Below are positions 5,650 through 6,647 of a stretch of 6,647 bases of DNA, one piece after another (the stretch's first letter is position 1; each line of letters begins with the position of its first letter). Below the pieces are notes generated by a model, which was not told where the DNA came from, did not search any database, and saw only the letters and a list, made by a program, of their open reading frames with translations. Made by a program: the position numbers and the translations under genes. This DNA is from Actinomycetota bacterium (GTDB lineage: Bacteria > Actinomycetota > Thermoleophilia > UBA2241), in NCBI GenBank assembly GCA_003157715.1, contig PMKK01000110.1, positions 32,479-39,125 of the forward strand. Reading direction: 5' to 3'.

Positions 5650-5671
5650 TATTCTTGACAAGTCTTATCTA
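5650..5671. promoter_or_regulatory. Candidate Rrf2-type operator (imperfect dyad)
   Basis: TA-N5-GAC-AA-GTC-N5-TA is symmetric about 5660/5661 and overlaps the predicted -35 of the regulator gene. The GAC...GTC core flanked by A/T is reminiscent of IscR-type sites, though the spacing is tighter. Autoregulation is common in the family, so this is a reasonable operator candidate but no more. Confidence 0.3.
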
Positions 5672-5684
5672 GTTCCTGTACGAA
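5655..5684 (+). promoter_or_regulatory. Predicted promoter of the Rrf2-family gene, possibly leaderless
   Basis: A perfect TTGACA (5655-5660) is followed after 18 nt by TACGAA (5679-5684), a weak -10. Transcription would begin within a few nt of the ATG at 5695, where no Shine-Dalgarno sequence is visible, so the mRNA may be leaderless or nearly so. The rest of 5468-5694 holds no gene that I can support and no clear promoter for the minus-strand unit. Confidence 0.5.
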
Positions 5685-5694
5685 TCGTGGCACC

Positions 5695-6138
5695 ATGAAT
5701 GTCTCAGCCAAGAGCAAGTACGCGGTACGAGCCCTTGTCGAGCTGGCCGAGCGCAGTGAGGCGCGGCCCGACCGGCTCGTCAGGCTGACCGACGTCGCGA
5801 GCGCCCGCGGCATCCCGCTGCAGTTTCTCGAGCAGCTTTTCGCTTCGCTGCGGCGAGCCGGCATAGTGCACAGCCGCCGCGGGGCCAGCGGCGGGTTTCT
5901 CTTCGCGCGTCCGCCGGCCGAGATCACCGTGCTCGAGGTCGTCGAGATCCTCGATGGCCTTGTCTCGCCGGCGGTCTGCACGCAGGGCGAGTGCGATCGT
6001 ATCGAGGAGTGCGGACCGGCGGCGGTGTGGCTCGAGGCCAAGGAGGCTCTCGAGCGGGTGCTGCGCGAGACCACGATCGCCGATCTCGCCGAGCGCGAGC
6101 GCTCTCGCAAGCCGCACGAGGCCATGTACTACATCTAG
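5695..6138 (+). CDS. Rrf2-family transcriptional regulator (IscR/CymR-like) with three clustered cysteines
   Basis: 147 residues, normal Rrf2 length. It opens MNVSAKSKYAVRALVELA. The winged helix-turn-helix covers about 28-67 (LVRLTDVASARGIPLQFLEQ, LFASLRRAGIVHSRRGASGG), followed by ITVLEVVEILDG. Cys95, Cys100 and Cys106 (VCTQGECDRIEEC) lie where IscR- and NsrR-type members bind a [2Fe-2S] or [4Fe-4S] cluster. The spacing here is C-x4-C-x5-C, and the nearby VWLEAKEALERVL helix is typical. Firmicute CymR, which controls cysteine genes, lacks the cluster cysteines, so an Fe-S-sensing role coupled to cysteine supply is the better guess. cysK follows on the same strand 62 nt later, probably as an operon. 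The stop codon lies inside a 20-nt repeat. Confidence 0.92.
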   Translation: MNVSAKSKYAVRALVELAERSEARPDRLVRLTDVASARGIPLQFLEQLFASLRRAGIVHSRRGASGGFLFARPPAEITVLEVVEILDGLVSPAVCTQGECDRIEECGPAAVWLEAKEALERVLRETTIADLAERERSRKPHEAMYYI

Positions 6139-6187
6139 AGGCTGCGTGCTTCATCTAGAGGCCGAGTACTACATCTAGGAGAGCCGA
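6126..6187 (+). repeat. 20-nt tandem array across the stop codon of the Rrf2 gene
   Basis: Copies begin at 6126, 6146 and 6166 (GTACTACATCTAGAGGCTGC and variants; copies 1 and 2 agree at 16 of 20, copies 1 and 3 at the first 13). Each carries CATCTAG. The first TAG (6136-6138) is the real stop; the others (6156 and 6176) fall in the other two frames. Since CTAG is its own complement, the minus strand also gets a stop in each frame. The array fills most of the gap before cysK. Confidence 0.9.
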
Positions 6188-6190
6188 CCG

Positions 6191-6196
6191 GAAGGA
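6191..6196 (+). promoter_or_regulatory. Ribosome binding site of cysK
   Basis: GAAGGA ends 4 nt before GTG at 6201. The spacing is slightly short, but it is the only purine-rich site near the start of the conserved CysK sequence. Confidence 0.6.
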
Positions 6197-6200
6197 CCGC

Positions 6201-6647
6201 GTGGACATCGCAGACGACATCACCAAGCTGATCGGCGGCACGCCGCTCGTCCGGCTGCGGGCGCTTTCCGAGCGCAGCGGCGCGACGATCGTCGGCAAGC
6301 TTGAATCATTCAATCCCGGTGGCAGTGTCAAGGACCGCATCGGCCTGGCGATGATCGAGGCCGCCGAGCAGGCCGGCGTCATCGCTCCCGGGCGCAGCAC
6401 GCTGATCGAGCCGACCAGCGGCAACACTGGCATCGCTCTGGCCATGCTGGCCGCGGCGCGTGGCTACCGGCTCATCCTGACCATGCCCGAGACCTTCAGC
6501 ATCGAGCGGCGCAACCTGCTGCGAGCCTACGGTGCCCAGGTCGTGCTGACGCCCGGCCCCCAGGGCATGCGCGGCGCCATCGACAGGGCCGCCGAGCTTC
6601 TGGCCGAGCTTCCCGACAGCTTTATGCCCCAGCAGTTCGAGAACCCG
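6201..6647 (+). CDS. cysK: Cysteine synthase (O-acetylserine sulfhydrylase), partial N-terminal 149 residues
   Basis: Makes L-cysteine from O-acetylserine and sulfide in the cytoplasm. The fragment shows the fold type II PLP hallmarks in order: [13 protein letters not shown] (7-19), [15 protein letters not shown] with the PLP lysine Lys44, and [12 protein letters not shown] (70-81), the asparagine loop that binds substrate and cofactor. [20 protein letters not shown] follows, then the start of QQFENP, which leads into the next conserved block beyond the edge. Cystathionine beta-synthase and O-phosphoserine or O-ureidoserine sulfhydrylases share these motifs, so substrate is assigned by family majority. 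The start is GTG at 6201. It lies 62 nt after the Rrf2 gene in the same direction, consistent with control by that regulator. The C-terminal half is outside the window. Confidence 0.92.
   Translation, partial: MDIADDITKLIGGTPLVRLRALSERSGATIVGKLESFNPGGSVKDRIGLAMIEAAEQAGVIAPGRSTLIEPTSGNTGIALAMLAAARGYRLILTMPETFSIERRNLLRAYGAQVVLTPGPQGMRGAIDRAAELLAELPDSFMPQQFENP

Noticed and set aside
5666..5671. TATCTA as the -10 of the Rrf2 gene
   Set aside because: No -35-like sequence lies about 17 nt upstream (5643-5648 is GATAGG), while TTGACA fits a -10 further downstream.
4986..6125. A 379-codon minus-strand frame opposite the Rrf2 gene and over the exported hypothetical gene
   Set aside because: It crosses two better-supported genes and the divergent promoter region; the sequence is Arg/Ala-rich with no motif.

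Overview
The window is strongly GC-rich, with G/C at almost every codon third position and long spurious open frames on both strands. Gene families and codon use fit a high-GC Gram-positive (Actinomycetota), perhaps a deep lineage of the Coriobacteriia or Thermoleophilia kind. That placement is an inference from style, not a marker gene.

Layout. (1) 1-412, minus: 5' part of a YhfX/ornithine-racemase-like PLP racemase (COG3457 type), running off the left edge. (2) 413-792: divergent intergenic region with overlapping back-to-back -10 elements, a hairpin, a possible short leader ORF, and a repeat-rich leader ending in an (ACAG)5 tract. (3) 793-2190, plus: fold-type III PLP decarboxylase related to diaminopimelate decarboxylase (LysA). 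(4) 2191-2316: convergent gap holding a 20-nt tandem array with CTAG in every clean junction. (5) 2317-3417, minus: DegT/DnrJ/EryC1/StrS-family protein in which I cannot find the PLP lysine. (6) 3418-3717: gap with a 13-nt tandem array and an inverted copy of its unit that can form a large hairpin. (7) 5467-3718, minus: a two-gene unit of a small exported hypothetical protein and an exported Amidase_6 (putative cysteine amidase) protein. (8) 5468-5694: divergent intergenic region with the promoter of the next gene. (9) 5695-6138, plus: Rrf2-family regulator with three clustered cysteines. (10) 6201-6647, plus: cysteine synthase (CysK), cut by the right edge.

How the genes may work together. 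The divergent racemase and LysA-like decarboxylase form a plausible amino-acid racemisation plus decarboxylation pair, for example D-ornithine/D-lysine chemistry leading to a diamine. The Rrf2 regulator followed by cysK is the familiar arrangement for control of cysteine or Fe-S supply. The amidase pair probably acts outside the membrane on the cell wall or on peptides. The DegT-like protein has no obvious pathway partner here.

Most unusual: gene boundaries carry short tandem arrays of different sequence. Two of them, after the decarboxylase and across the stop codon of the Rrf2 gene, are unrelated in sequence but share a 20-nt period and a CTAG core. Because 20 is not a multiple of 3, each array places TAG stops in all three frames on both strands. 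No tRNA, rRNA, CRISPR array or insertion sequence was seen.
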